From CAYLZO01 sp964387775 (lineage in GTDB: Bacteria; Chloroflexota; Anaerolineae; JAAYZQ01): a stretch of DNA of 22,571 nt. The translations under genes and the position numbers were made by a program. Below are positions 6,434 to 14,075 of this stretch, one piece after another. The stretch spans positions 1 to 22,571 of the forward strand of contig CAYLZO010000061.1 in the NCBI GenBank assembly GCA_964387775.1. The letters run 5' to 3'. The notes below the pieces were generated by a model. That model searched no databases. It saw only the letters and a program-made list of their open reading frames with translations, and was not told where the DNA came from. Position 1 is the stretch's first letter, and the number at the start of each line of letters is the position of its first letter.

Positions 6434-6455
6434 TCGTCTTCCAGCGACTCCAAAG

Positions 6456-6484
6456 TTGACAAAACCTATCGTTTGGTCTATACT
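6456..6484 (+). promoter_or_regulatory. Sigma70-type promoter for the fur-znu operon
   Basis: TTGACA at 6456-6461, a 17-base spacer, TATACT at 6479-6484; start of transcription expected near 6491, so the 5' leader would be only about 25 bases and would begin just before the candidate operator at 6497. Confidence 0.82.
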
Positions 6485-6496
6485 CGTCTCAGTTAG

Positions 6497-6511
6497 TGAA
6501 AAGGATTTTCA
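6497..6511. promoter_or_regulatory. Candidate Fur/Zur operator (7-1-7 inverted repeat) overlapping the ribosome binding site
   Basis: TGAAAAGGATTTTCA fits the 7-1-7 layout of Fur-family boxes (TGATAATNATTATCA) with one mismatch between arms (TGAAAAG / TGAAAAT). It sits just downstream of the expected transcription start and contains the AAGGA that serves the fur-like ATG. Binding here would block RNA polymerase, consistent with autoregulation; the assignment is inferred from symmetry and position only. Confidence 0.5.
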
Positions 6512-6514
6512 TTT

Positions 6515-6940
6515 ATGGGCGAATTGTCTACGAGCACCCTTCTCGACCGGCTGCGAGACGCCGGCTACCGGATCACAGAGCCCCGGAGGGCCGTGATCCG
6601 GGCCATGATCGAGGACCAAAGCTCCTCCAGCCCGGCCGAGGTCCATCAACGGGCCAGGCAGCACTGCCCGACGGTGGGGCTGGTGACGGTTTATCGCACG
6701 TTGGACCTGCTGGCCGAGATGGGCCTGGTGCGACGCATCCACGCCGAGGACGGCTGCCACAGCTACGCTCCGGCCAGCAACGGCCACCGCCACCACCTGG
6801 TCTGCCGCCGGTGCGGCGCGGCGGTCGAGTTCGAGGGCTGCGACCTCTCGGCCTTTTTGCGCCAGGTGAGCAACGAAACCGGCTACGAGATCGAGGAACA
6901 CCTGCTGGAATTGGTGGGCCTGTGCGCGGCGTGCCAATAG
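6515..6940 (+). CDS. Fur-family metalloregulator (Zur-like)
   Basis: A 141-residue Fur-family repressor. The N-terminal winged helix includes GYRITEPRRAVIRAMI and the recognition region VGLVTVYRTLDLLAEMGLV (54-72). The C-terminal metal/dimer domain has GHRHHLVC (90-97) and two CxxC pairs, Cys97/Cys100 and Cys137/Cys140, the structural zinc site of Fur and Zur. Its place directly in front of a ZnuACB transporter with a ZnuA of three-histidine type makes Zur the likeliest identity, but a manganese-responsive Mur or a general Fur cannot be excluded. Promoter, candidate operator and ribosome binding site lie within 60 bases upstream. It is followed after 36 bases by znuA without an obvious terminator, so it probably represses its own operon. 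Confidence 0.88.
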   Translation: MGELSTSTLLDRLRDAGYRITEPRRAVIRAMIEDQSSSSPAEVHQRARQHCPTVGLVTVYRTLDLLAEMGLVRRIHAEDGCHSYAPASNGHRHHLVCRRCGAAVEFEGCDLSAFLRQVSNETGYEIEEHLLELVGLCAACQ

Positions 6941-6976
6941 TCGCCGCCAGGTGAACGAATTCGTGGAGACGATGAG

Positions 6977-7951
6977 ATGAAACAAATCTGGAGTTGGCGC
7001 CGGATCGGGCGTTGGGGCATTATCGCGCTGGCATTGCTGGTGCTGGCCGCTTGCGGGGGCGACGCTTCGCCGGCCGGCCCGGAGGCGGGCGAGCGCCTGC
7101 GGGTGGTGGCCACGACCAACATCGTCGGCGACGTGGTGGCGAACGTGGGCGGCGGGCAGATCGACCTGACGGTGCTGATGGGCATCGGCGTGGACCCCCA
7201 CACCTACGTGCCCAACCCCTCCGACACGGCGGCCATCCACGACGCGCACGTGGTCTTTGCCAACGGCGCGGGCCTGGAGGCGAACCTGGAGGACGTATTT
7301 GACAACGCCGGAGGTGACGCCGTGCAGGTCCACGTTTCAGAAGGCATCGACTTCCGGCCGCCGGCGGGTGAGGAGGAGCACGAGGAGGAACATGGGGCCG
7401 AGGCGGAAGGCGAGCACGACCACGGCGAGGTGGACCCCCACGTCTGGTTCAGCGTGCCGAACGTGATCCACTGGACGGAGCGGATCGAGGAGACACTGAG
7501 CGCGCTCGATCCCGGCAACGCCGCGACCTACCGGGCCAACGCCGAGGCGTACGTCGCCCGGCTGGAGGAGCTGGACGCCTGGATCCAGGAGCAGGTGGCG
7601 GCCATCCCCGAAGAAAATCGTAAACTGGTGACCAACCATCCGGTCTTTGGCTACTTGGCCGACCGCTACGGCCTGGAGCAGGTGGGGGCGGTCTATCCCG
7701 TGAACCCGGCGTCCGAGCCCTCGGCCCAGGACATCGCCGCGTTGCAGGACGCCATCCGCGAGTTTGGCGTGCCGGCGGTCTTTACCGAGAGCACGGTCAA
7801 CCCCCGGCTGGCGCGGCAGGTGGCCCAGGACACGGGCATCGCGCTGGTGCCGCTCTACACCGGCTCCCTGGGCGAGGCGGGCAGCGGGGCGGAGACCTAC
7901 GTCGAGATGATGCGCTACGACGTGGAGGCGATTGTCGAGGCGCTAAAGTGA
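6977..7951 (+). CDS. znuA: Metal-binding lipoprotein of zinc/manganese ABC transporter (ZnuA-like)
   Basis: A 324-residue cluster A-I substrate-binding protein. A signal peptide with hydrophobic core IIALALLVLAAC gives a lipobox ending at Cys26, so the mature protein is a membrane-anchored lipoprotein. The metal ligands expected for ZnuA are His75 (VDPHTY), His155 (DPHVW) and His221 (NHPVFGY); the third being His rather than Glu points to zinc. The usual acidic residue in the L..DSL motif near the C-terminus appears to be Gly296 (LYTGSLG). A charged loop (131-150: GEEEHEEEHGAEAEGEHDHG) between the first and second ligands is typical of zinc-specific members and probably collects metal. GGAG 8 bases before ATG 6977 supports the start. 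Its stop codon lies inside the first unit of a heptamer tandem repeat. Confidence 0.9.
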   Translation: MKQIWSWRRIGRWGIIALALLVLAACGGDASPAGPEAGERLRVVATTNIVGDVVANVGGGQIDLTVLMGIGVDPHTYVPNPSDTAAIHDAHVVFANGAGLEANLEDVFDNAGGDAVQVHVSEGIDFRPPAGEEEHEEEHGAEAEGEHDHGEVDPHVWFSVPNVIHWTERIEETLSALDPGNAATYRANAEAYVARLEELDAWIQEQVAAIPEENRKLVTNHPVFGYLADRYGLEQVGAVYPVNPASEPSAQDIAALQDAIREFGVPAVFTESTVNPRLARQVAQDTGIALVPLYTGSLGEAGSGAETYVEMMRYDVEAIVEALK

Positions 7952-8010
7952 TACGTGTTGCGTGATGCGTGATACGTGTTGCGTGATGCGTGATGCGTGA
8001 TGCGTGACGG
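7948..8010. repeat. Tandem heptamer repeat (GTGATRC-type, 9 units)
   Basis: Nine consecutive 7-base units, in order GTGATAC, GTGTTGC, GTGATGC, GTGATAC, GTGTTGC, GTGATGC, GTGATGC, GTGATGC, GTGACGG; the first three are repeated as a 21-base block. The first unit contains the znuA stop codon. A period of seven rules out a continuing coding repeat. Confidence 0.9.
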
Positions 8011-8042
8011 TATACGGAATACGCAATACGGTATACGGAATA
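8009..8042. repeat. 13-bp direct repeat (GGTATACGGAATA), two copies
   Basis: Copies at 8009-8021 and 8030-8042, 21 bases apart, continuing directly from the heptamer array up to the ribosome binding site of znuC. The 21-base phase matches the 3 x 7 block of the heptamer array. Confidence 0.8.
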
Positions 8043-8050
8043 GAGGAACC

Positions 8051-8818
8051 ATGTCGCTGATTCTGGAAGTAGACAACCTCACCGTCAGCTACAACAGCAC
8101 CCACGCCCTGGAGGGGGTGAGCTTTGGCGTGCGGGCCGGCGAGCAGGTGGCCGTGGTCGGGCCGAACGGCGCGGGCAAGAGCACGCTCTTCAAGGCGCTG
8201 GTGGGCCTGATCCGGCCCCACGCAGGCCGGGTGCGAACCCACGGCGCCGAGATCGGCTACGTCACCCAGCGTTCGGCCGTGGACTGGAGCTTTCCGGTGA
8301 CGGTCCACGACGTGGTGATGATGGGCCGCATCGGCAAGATGGGCTGGCTGCGCTGGCAGCGGCCCCGGGATCGTGAGATCGTCCAGGAGTGCCTCGAACA
8401 GGTGGGCATGCAGGACTACGCCGACCGCCAGATCGGCGAGCTGTCGGGCGGTCAGCAACAGCGGGTGTTCATCGCCCGGGCGCTGGCCCAGGAGGCGACG
8501 ATCCTGCTCATGGACGAGCCCTTTAGCGGCGTGGATGCCCCGGCCCAGGAGAGCATCCTGGAGCTTCTGGACCGCCTGCGCGACGAGGGTGTCACGCTGC
8601 TGGTCTCGACCCACGACCTGAACCTGGCCGTGGAGCGTTTCGACCGGCTGGCGCTGCTCAACGGGCAGCTCGTCGCCTACGGCTCGCCGCGCTCGGCGGT
8701 GACGCCCGAGACGCTGGCGGCGGCCTATGGCGGGCAAGCGGTATGGCGCGGCGAGGATTACGCCCTCGTACTGGGCGACATCGATTGCTGCGGCGGAGAG
8801 GGCCACGAGCACGACTGA
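8051..8818 (+). CDS. znuC: Zinc/manganese ABC transporter ATP-binding protein (ZnuC-like)
   Basis: A 255-residue ATPase that powers the importer from the cytoplasmic side. Walker A is GPNGAGKST (37-45), the Q-loop GYVTQRS follows near 69-75, the signature is LSGGQQQR (131-138), Walker B is ILLMDEP (151-157) and the switch His is His188 (STHD). I chose ATG 8051 (MSLILEVDNLTVSY) because it begins at the first beta strand of the fold and has AGAGG just upstream; an in-frame ATG at 7997 would add 18 residues made entirely from the tandem repeat and is not credible. The tail ends GGEGHEHD, a short acidic/His stretch seen in some metal transporter ATPases. Partner genes flank it on both sides. Confidence 0.92.
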   Translation: MSLILEVDNLTVSYNSTHALEGVSFGVRAGEQVAVVGPNGAGKSTLFKALVGLIRPHAGRVRTHGAEIGYVTQRSAVDWSFPVTVHDVVMMGRIGKMGWLRWQRPRDREIVQECLEQVGMQDYADRQIGELSGGQQQRVFIARALAQEATILLMDEPFSGVDAPAQESILELLDRLRDEGVTLLVSTHDLNLAVERFDRLALLNGQLVAYGSPRSAVTPETLAAAYGGQAVWRGEDYALVLGDIDCCGGEGHEHD

Positions 8819-8827
8819 CGTTTTGTT

Positions 8828-8848
8828 GGGCAAATTGGCAATTTGCCC
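8828..8848. repeat. Palindrome between znuC and znuB (GGGCAAATT/AATTTGCCC)
   Basis: Arms 8828-8836 and 8840-8848 are exact inverted copies around GGC. The core resembles the palindrome at 6364-6394. It fills the 53-base gap inside the operon and has no T-run, so it is more likely a dispersed palindrome than a terminator. Confidence 0.8.
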
Positions 8849-8871
8849 TACGACGCCAAAAGACATCGACC

Positions 8872-9726
8872 ATGCTAAACATCCTGGATTTGCTCGTCCA
8901 ACCGCTGCGCTACCCATTCATGGTGCGCGGGCTGCTGGCCTCGGTGATGGTCGGCACGCTGTGCGCCGTGGTGGGCACCTACGTCGTGCTGCGGGGCATG
9001 GCCTTTTTCGGCGACGCGCTGGCCCACGCCATCCTGCCCGGCGTGGCGGTGGCCTACCTGCTGGGCACCAACCTCTTCTGGGGGGCGCTGGGCATGGGCG
9101 TGCTGACGGCGGTGGGCATCGGCTACGTGAGCCGCCGGGGCCAGGTGAAGGAGGACACGGCCATCGGCGTCTTTTTCGCCGCGAGCTTTGCCCTCGGGGT
9201 GGCGCTGCTCTCGACGGTGCAGAGCTACAGCGTGGACCTGACCCACATCCTCTTTGGCGACGTGCTGGGCGTGTCGACCGGCGACCTGTGGCTGACGGCC
9301 GGGCTGGGGCTGGCCGTGCTGGTGGCCGTGTTCCTGCTCTACAAGGAGCTGCTGGTCATCTCGTTCGACCCGGTGCTGGCCGCCACGCTGCGCCTGCCGC
9401 TGACGGCCCTCAACTACCTGCTGCTGGTCCTCATCGCCCTGACCATCGTCGTCTCGCTGCAGACGGTGGGCGTGGCGTTGATGGTGGCCATGCTGGTCAC
9501 GCCGGCGGCGACGGCCTACCTGCTCACCCGCCGCCTGTGGCACATGATGGTCGTCGGGGCGGTGGTGGGGGCGCTGTCGTCGGTGGCGGGGCTCTATCTT
9601 TCGTTCTACGTCAACGTGGCCTCGGGGGCGGCGGTGGTGCTGGTGGCGACGGCGCTGTTCATCCTGGCGTTTCTGTTTGCACCCCGGCGCGGCGCGGTGT
9701 GGGGCTGGGTGCGCGGGCGAGAGTAG
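8872..9726 (+). CDS. znuB: Zinc/manganese ABC transporter permease (ZnuB-like)
   Basis: A 284-residue membrane permease of the ABC-3 family forming the channel of the importer. It has eight or nine hydrophobic segments, including the first at about 19-40 (LLASVMVGTLCAVVGTYVVL), and the family signatures RGMAFFGDALAHAILPGVA (after TM1, contacting the ATPase or metal path) and TVGVALMVAMLVTPAATAYLL. The C-terminal tail is short and basic. ATG 8872 (MLNILDLLVQPLRYPFMVRG) matches the usual start; an upstream extension in the same frame is Arg-rich sequence from the overlapping end of znuC and is rejected. The gene closes the operon, meeting the GNAT gene tail-to-tail 28 bases downstream. Confidence 0.92.
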   Translation: MLNILDLLVQPLRYPFMVRGLLASVMVGTLCAVVGTYVVLRGMAFFGDALAHAILPGVAVAYLLGTNLFWGALGMGVLTAVGIGYVSRRGQVKEDTAIGVFFAASFALGVALLSTVQSYSVDLTHILFGDVLGVSTGDLWLTAGLGLAVLVAVFLLYKELLVISFDPVLAATLRLPLTALNYLLLVLIALTIVVSLQTVGVALMVAMLVTPAATAYLLTRRLWHMMVVGAVVGALSSVAGLYLSFYVNVASGAAVVLVATALFILAFLFAPRRGAVWGWVRGRE

Positions 9727-9729
9727 CCT

Positions 9730-9746
9730 CAGGTGCGTTGCACCTG
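9730..9746. terminator. Short hairpin between convergent znuB and GNAT genes
   Basis: CAGGTGC at 9730-9736 pairs with GCACCTG at 9740-9746 around GTT. No immediate U-run follows, though TTTTTT lies at 9764-9769. It could be a weak shared terminator. Confidence 0.3.
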
Positions 9747-9754
9747 GAGAACAA

Positions 9755-10180
9755 CTACAGCGCTTTTTTCATGTAGTAGCGCTGATGGCCCGGCGGAAAC
9801 TCGGCGAGTTGGCCAAAGACCTCGTAGCCGTACTTCTGATAGAAGCCGGGCGCCTGGAAGCTAAAGGTGTCCAGGTAGGCGAATTCGGCGCCCCGCTTGC
9901 GCCCCTCCTCCTCGGCCAGCACCAGCAGACGCTGCCCATAACCGCGCCCCCGCAGCTCGTCCCGGATCCACATGAGGTTGATGTAGAGCCAATTCCAGTG
10001 GGTTTCGCCGATGATCCCGCCGACGACCTCCTCGTCCGGCCCGCGCAGGACGAAACAGAGGTTTCGGCCCTGGTCGTCGCCGGCTTGTTGGGTGTTGTAG
10101 TCGCTGACGCCGCCGCCAACGGTCGCCCAAGGGATGTCTCCTGGCTCTTCAATGCAGGCGATCTTGTATTCTTCTTCCAT
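9755..10180 (-). CDS. GNAT-family N-acetyltransferase
   Basis: A 141-residue single-domain acetyltransferase using acetyl-CoA. Motif A with the CoA pyrophosphate loop is RDELRGRGYGQRLL (73-86, R-G-R-G-Y-G), preceded by the strand WNWLYINLMWI and followed by AEEEGRKRGAEFAYLDTFSFQAPGFYQKYGYEVFGQL, the motif B region with the usual FYxKxGY. The substrate cannot be told. ATG 10180 is preceded by GAAAGGA about 12 bases away, lying within the last codons of the TPP-enzyme gene, whose stop is 9 bases upstream, so it is the last gene of that minus-strand unit. It ends convergent with znuB. Confidence 0.9.
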   Translation of the reverse strand: MEEEYKIACIEEPGDIPWATVGGGVSDYNTQQAGDDQGRNLCFVLRGPDEEVVGGIIGETHWNWLYINLMWIRDELRGRGYGQRLLVLAEEEGRKRGAEFAYLDTFSFQAPGFYQKYGYEVFGQLAEFPPGHQRYYMKKAL

Positions 10181-10189
10181 GCTCTGATT

Positions 10190-11878
10190 CTATTCCTTTC
10201 GTTTCTCGAAATCCACGTCGATGACGGGATGGGCCTCGCCGTCGGTGATGACGTCGAGCAGGGCCGGGCGGTCCTGGGCCAGGGCCTGGCGCAGGGCGTC
10301 GGCGATGTCGCCGGGGTCCTCGACGCGCAGGGCAAAGCAGCCCAGTTCTTCGGCGATGCGGGCAAAGTTGGTCTCGCGGTAGCGAAAGGCGGCGTCGAGG
10401 TCGTGGTCGGGGTGCTCCTCGGCGGCGCGCCGGGCAAAGGGCGCGATCTGGCCCAACATGCTGTTGTTGTTGACCACGGTCACGACCGGGATACCCCAGC
10501 GGCTGGCCGTCTCCAGCTCGGCCAGGTGGTACCACAGGGCGCCGTCGCCGCAGAAGCAGACCACGGGCCGCCCGGGCGCCGCACACTGGGCGCCGATGGC
10601 CGCCGGCAGGCTCCAGCCCAGCGAGCCGGCCGAGCGCAGGTAGGCCTGCGCCGGATGCCGCAGGTCGATGAGCGTGCCCGACCAGATGGCCGAGTAGCCG
10701 GTGTCGGCCACGACGACGGCGTCCTCCGGCAAAGCGGCCGATATCTCGTGGCACAGGCGCTCGGGGCGGATGGGCCGGGCGTCGGAGCGGAGCAGCGGGG
10801 CCACCGCCGCCCGCCAGCGCGCGACGATCTCGGAGGCGTAGGCGGCCCACGCCTCCTTCTTCTGGGCAGCGTCCAGGCGGGCCAACAGAGCGCCCAACCC
10901 CTCGCGGGCGTCACCCACCAGGCCCAGGGCCCCCGGATAGTTGCGGCCGACCTCGGCCGGATTTATGTCGAGCTGAATGATGGGCACGTCCCCGGCGGGC
11001 AGGGTCCAGTTGCGCGTCACCTGATCGCCGGCGCCGGTGCCGACGAAAAAGACCAGGTCGGCCCGGGCGACGAGGTGGTTGGCGCTGGGCCGGCCATAGC
11101 CCCCCACCGGGCCGAGGTAGAGGGGATGATCGTCGACCATCACCGCCTTGCCATCGGGTGAGGTGGCGACCGGGATCGACAGCCGCTCGGCCAATTGCAC
11201 CACTTCCTGCTCGGCGCCCGAGGCGACGGCGCCCCGGCCCACGACCAGGACCGGACGCTCGGCGCCGGCCAGGGCCCGGGCAGCGCGGCGCAGCGCCCCG
11301 GCGGCGGGGACCGGACGATGGACCGGGTAGCGGCGATACTCGGGCTCGACGACGACGGGCAGGTCGCCCGCCGCGCCCTCGACGTCCTGGCCAAAGAGCC
11401 CCAGGACGTCCACGTGGACCGGGCCGGGGGCCAGCGTCGTCGCCTCGCGGTAGACCTGGGGCAGGACGACGGGCAGTTGCTCGGCGCCGTCCACCCGGAC
11501 CTTGTACTTGGTTACCACGTCGTAGAGGGGAAAGTGGTCGATCTCCTGGTAGGCGTTGCGCTGCTGAAAGAGGGCCGGTTTGCTGCCGGCGATAGCGATG
11601 ACGGGCGAGTGGGCCAGGAAGGCGTCTTGCAGGCCCGCGGCCAGATTGGCGGCGCCCACCGACTGGGCCATGCACAGCCCCGGCTTGCGGCCCAGGCGGG
11701 CGTAGCCATCGGCCATGTAGGCCGCCGCTTTTTCCGAGTGGGTGACGATGCGGCGGATGCCCAGCTTTTCCATCTCGATGAGGGTCTTGGGCAGGATGAT
11801 CTCCATGTAGAACACGTGGCTAAGGCCATAGCCGTGAAAGGTCTCGGCGATGTGGCGCGCTCCGCTGATTTCGGGCAT
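10190..11878 (-). CDS. Thiamine-pyrophosphate enzyme, acetolactate synthase-like
   Basis: A 562-residue member of the large TPP enzyme family (acetolactate synthase, benzoylformate decarboxylase and relatives) in the standard PYR-middle-PP order. The activating Glu49 is in IVTHSEKAAAYMADGYAR, the central NAD/FAD-like domain runs about 190-340, and the diphosphate site is CGDG (443-446) through VVNNN (468-472). It probably decarboxylates a 2-oxo acid, and may condense the product, but the substrate and need for FAD are undetermined; no ilvN-type regulatory subunit is nearby. The frame is open upstream to 12292 through the antisense of the TPR gene; ATG 11878 is chosen because AGGAGGA lies 4-10 bases upstream and MPEISGARHIAETF is the natural start. 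The GNAT gene follows after 9 bases. Confidence 0.88.
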   Translation of the reverse strand: MPEISGARHIAETFHGYGLSHVFYMEIILPKTLIEMEKLGIRRIVTHSEKAAAYMADGYARLGRKPGLCMAQSVGAANLAAGLQDAFLAHSPVIAIAGSKPALFQQRNAYQEIDHFPLYDVVTKYKVRVDGAEQLPVVLPQVYREATTLAPGPVHVDVLGLFGQDVEGAAGDLPVVVEPEYRRYPVHRPVPAAGALRRAARALAGAERPVLVVGRGAVASGAEQEVVQLAERLSIPVATSPDGKAVMVDDHPLYLGPVGGYGRPSANHLVARADLVFFVGTGAGDQVTRNWTLPAGDVPIIQLDINPAEVGRNYPGALGLVGDAREGLGALLARLDAAQKKEAWAAYASEIVARWRAAVAPLLRSDARPIRPERLCHEISAALPEDAVVVADTGYSAIWSGTLIDLRHPAQAYLRSAGSLGWSLPAAIGAQCAAPGRPVVCFCGDGALWYHLAELETASRWGIPVVTVVNNNSMLGQIAPFARRAAEEHPDHDLDAAFRYRETNFARIAEELGCFALRVEDPGDIADALRQALAQDRPALLDVITDGEAHPVIDVDFEKRKE

Positions 11879-11978
11879 TCGTCCTCCTCTGCCAATTGGT
11901 TGAAAAACCTCTTCGGACACGGATTCACACAGACTGTGCGGATAAACGGCCTCTGGCTGCGCCTGCGCACACGGCTGC

Positions 11979-13124
11979 TCAAAGCTGGTGCTGGAGCTCG
12001 GCGAGCTGGGGGTGGTCGGGCTCGATGCGCTCGACTTCGGCCAGGTGCTCGCGGGCCCGTTCGGGCTGGTCGAGGTGCAGGTAGGCCGAGGCCAGCGCCA
12101 GGCGATAGTCGGGATGGCCGGGGCTGAGGGCCGCCGCCCGAGACCAGTGGGCCGCCGCCTTGGCCCACATGCCCCGGTCGGCGCAGGTCCGCCCCCGGGC
12201 ATAGTGGGACGAGGGGCTGTCCACGTCGCGGTCCAGGTCGGCCGAGAGGCGCTCCTCCACCCAGGCGAACTCTTCGTAGGCCATGAAGGCAAAGGCGATG
12301 GCCAGGAGAAAGGCCCCGGTCAGCGCCGCCAGCCGCAGCGGTGACACCGTCTCGGCCGAGGCGGCTGCGTAGACCTGGTAGAGAAAGCCGAGCAGGATGA
12401 GGCCCACCGTCAGCCAGTAAAAGGCGCGCAGCCGCCGGTAGAGGCCCCAGGCCACCAGCAGGGCGAAGGCAAAGGCCAGCCCGCCGCCCAGCAGCCCCGG
12501 CAGCAAGGCGACGTCCACCTGAGGCAGGACCTGGGATGCGATGCCCAGGAACTCGAATATCGCCTCCAGAGTCTGGCCCAGGCCCGGCGACGCTTCGGCA
12601 GCCGAGGCCAGGTTCGCAAAGAGGTAGTAGCCGGCCAGGCCCAGCCAGAGGTAGTTGGCCAGGCCGAACCAGAGCACGACCAGGCCCAACGAATAGATGG
12701 AGTGGTCCTTGGACTTGGGCCGCCGGACGTAGAGCTCGCCGCCGCAGTGGGGACAGACGCGGGCCTCCGCTTCGGCAGGCTCGCCGCAATAGGGGCATGC
12801 CAGCAGGGCGACGGCGGCATCGGCCGTCAAGGGCGCCTCGGTCAAGGAAAGGGAAGCAGCCGGGCTGGCCTCGGATCGCTCGCGGCGCAAAGCGGCCAAT
12901 TCGGCCTGGACCGCCGTGTGGCCGGGATCGAGGGCCAGCACGTTCTCCAGGCAGAGCTCGCGCTCGTGGGGCCGCTCGACCACCTGGGCCAGCCAGTACC
13001 AGGCCTGGACGTTGTTTTCGTCCAGGTGGACGGCACGCAGCAGGTAGGGGCGCGCCCGCTCGGCGTCGCCGGCCCGAGCGGCGGCGATGCCCTCCCGCAG
13101 CAAGGTCTCCAGAGGGACGTCCAC
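11979..13124 (-). CDS. TPR and zinc-ribbon membrane protein
   Basis: A 381-residue protein of mixed architecture. Residues 5-80 hold two tetratricopeptide-like units (GIAAARAGDAERARPYLLRA, CLENVLALDPGHTAVQAEL). A zinc ribbon follows (Cys110, Cys113, Cys124, Cys127; CPYCGE and CPHCGG). About 142-300 contains four or five membrane segments (SLGLVVLWFGLANYLWLGLAGYY, LLPGLLGGGLAFAFALLVAWGLY, FYWLTVGLILLGFLYQVY, ALTGAFLLAIAFAFMAY). A C-terminal TPR pair (about 310-381) ends ..HPQLAELQHQL. Such proteins are common in Chloroflexota, and presumably scaffold a membrane complex; I cannot give a function. The GTG start at 13124 has GGAG seven bases upstream, and lies one base after the stop of the amylase fragment. 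A 100-bp gap separates it from the TPP-enzyme gene. Confidence 0.85.
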   Translation of the reverse strand: MDVPLETLLREGIAAARAGDAERARPYLLRAVHLDENNVQAWYWLAQVVERPHERELCLENVLALDPGHTAVQAELAALRRERSEASPAASLSLTEAPLTADAAVALLACPYCGEPAEAEARVCPHCGGELYVRRPKSKDHSIYSLGLVVLWFGLANYLWLGLAGYYLFANLASAAEASPGLGQTLEAIFEFLGIASQVLPQVDVALLPGLLGGGLAFAFALLVAWGLYRRLRAFYWLTVGLILLGFLYQVYAAASAETVSPLRLAALTGAFLLAIAFAFMAYEEFAWVEERLSADLDRDVDSPSSHYARGRTCADRGMWAKAAAHWSRAAALSPGHPDYRLALASAYLHLDQPERAREHLAEVERIEPDHPQLAELQHQL

Positions 13125-13125
13125 C

Positions 13126-14075
13126 TCAGGGCTCCAAAGTCTCGAGGCGCAGGATCAGCTCGTCGGGCTTGGTGCCCACCATGCCGATTTCCTCGCCGTA
13201 GTAGACAAAGGGCGTACCGGACAGGGTCAGCAGCAGCGCGGCCGCCACCTTGGCCTTGGCCCGATCGTGGCCGAGCTGGTTCATCACCCGTCCCTGGTCG
13301 TGGTTGGCGAGAAAGGTCGCATAGCCGCCGGCCGGGTAGAGGTCCCGAATCTGCCGCAGCGCCGACTTGAGGGGCGCGGCCGAGCCCCGATCGGTACCGT
13401 CCAGGATGGCTTGGGCCAGGGAGAACTCGAACACCTGGTCCACCTCGCTGCCGACGTACATGGCCGAGATGGCGCTGGTGTCCCAGGCCTCGCCCACGGT
13501 GAAGGTGCCGGGCTGTACGTCCTCGACGTGGGCATTGAAGGCACGGAGCCAGTCGTGGGTCATCTCGGTGTGGACCTGCTCCTCGCCCTCTTCGACAAAG
13601 TGCTTGACGGCGTCGAGGCGAAAGCCGTCGGCGCCCATCTCTTCCAGCCAAAAGCGGGCAACGTCATAGAGGGCGGCGGTGACGTCCGGGTTCTCCAGGT
13701 TCAGGTCGGGCATGCTGCTCCAAAAGACGCCATAGTAGTAGCTGCCGTTCTCAAGATGCCAGACCTGCTGGCCCCACGGTCCCAGGTAGCCGGGCTTGTC
13801 GTCGGTCCACAGGTACCAGTCGCGATGGGCGGCGTCCGGCCCGCTGGCGCTGTCCACGAACCAGGGATGCTCGGTGGAGGTGTGGTTAAGCACCAAGTCG
13901 ACGATGACGCGGATGCCCCGCCGGTGGGCCTCGTCCATCAAGCGCCGGAAATCGGCATTGGTGCCATAGTCGGGGTTGACGGTGTAATAGTCGGTCACGT
14001 CGTAGCCGTGATAGCTGGGCGAGGCAAAGAGGGGCATGAGCCACAGGCCGGTCACGCCCAAACAAATCGCAGCTA
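13126..14075 (-). pseudogene. GH13 alpha-amylase/alpha-glucosidase fragment, truncated at both ends
   Basis: From LGVTGLWLMPLF to YYGEEIGMVGTKPDE the frame is clearly a glycoside hydrolase family 13 barrel: conserved region I DLVLNH (68-73 of the open frame), nucleophile Asp163 in GFRLDAVKHF, acid/base Glu204 in VGEAWD and the third carboxylate Asp268 in FLANHDQG. Family members are normally 500 residues or more. Here the first ~40-60 residues of the barrel are missing, since the match begins right at the stop of the upstream winged-helix gene, and after KPDELI the family's RTPMQW motif and the whole C-terminal beta domain are replaced by nine residues and a stop. No ribosome binding site or credible start is present (the first ATG lies inside the preceding gene). 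The catalytic residues survive, but a half-barrel is unlikely to fold. Confidence 0.75.

Noticed and set aside
7948..8042. Possible CRISPR-like or iteron array
   Set aside because: Units are seven bases without spacers, no cas or rep gene is near, and it lies within an operon.
7997..8050. Earlier znuC start at 7997
   Set aside because: The added 18 residues come only from the heptamer and 13-bp repeats; the fold begins at 8051.
9677..11161. Plus-strand open frame of 494 codons
   Set aside because: Antisense to the GNAT and TPP-enzyme genes, both of which have clear motifs on the minus strand.
11879..11978. Short ACACGGATTCACACAGA phrase recalling the arms of the MITE-like element
   Set aside because: The likeness is about ten bases only, with no terminal repeats or duplications nearby, so a second element cannot be claimed.
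11879..12292. Upstream extension of the TPP-enzyme frame to 12292
   Set aside because: The extension is an out-of-frame reading of the TPR gene's end; a strong AGGAGGA precedes ATG 11878.
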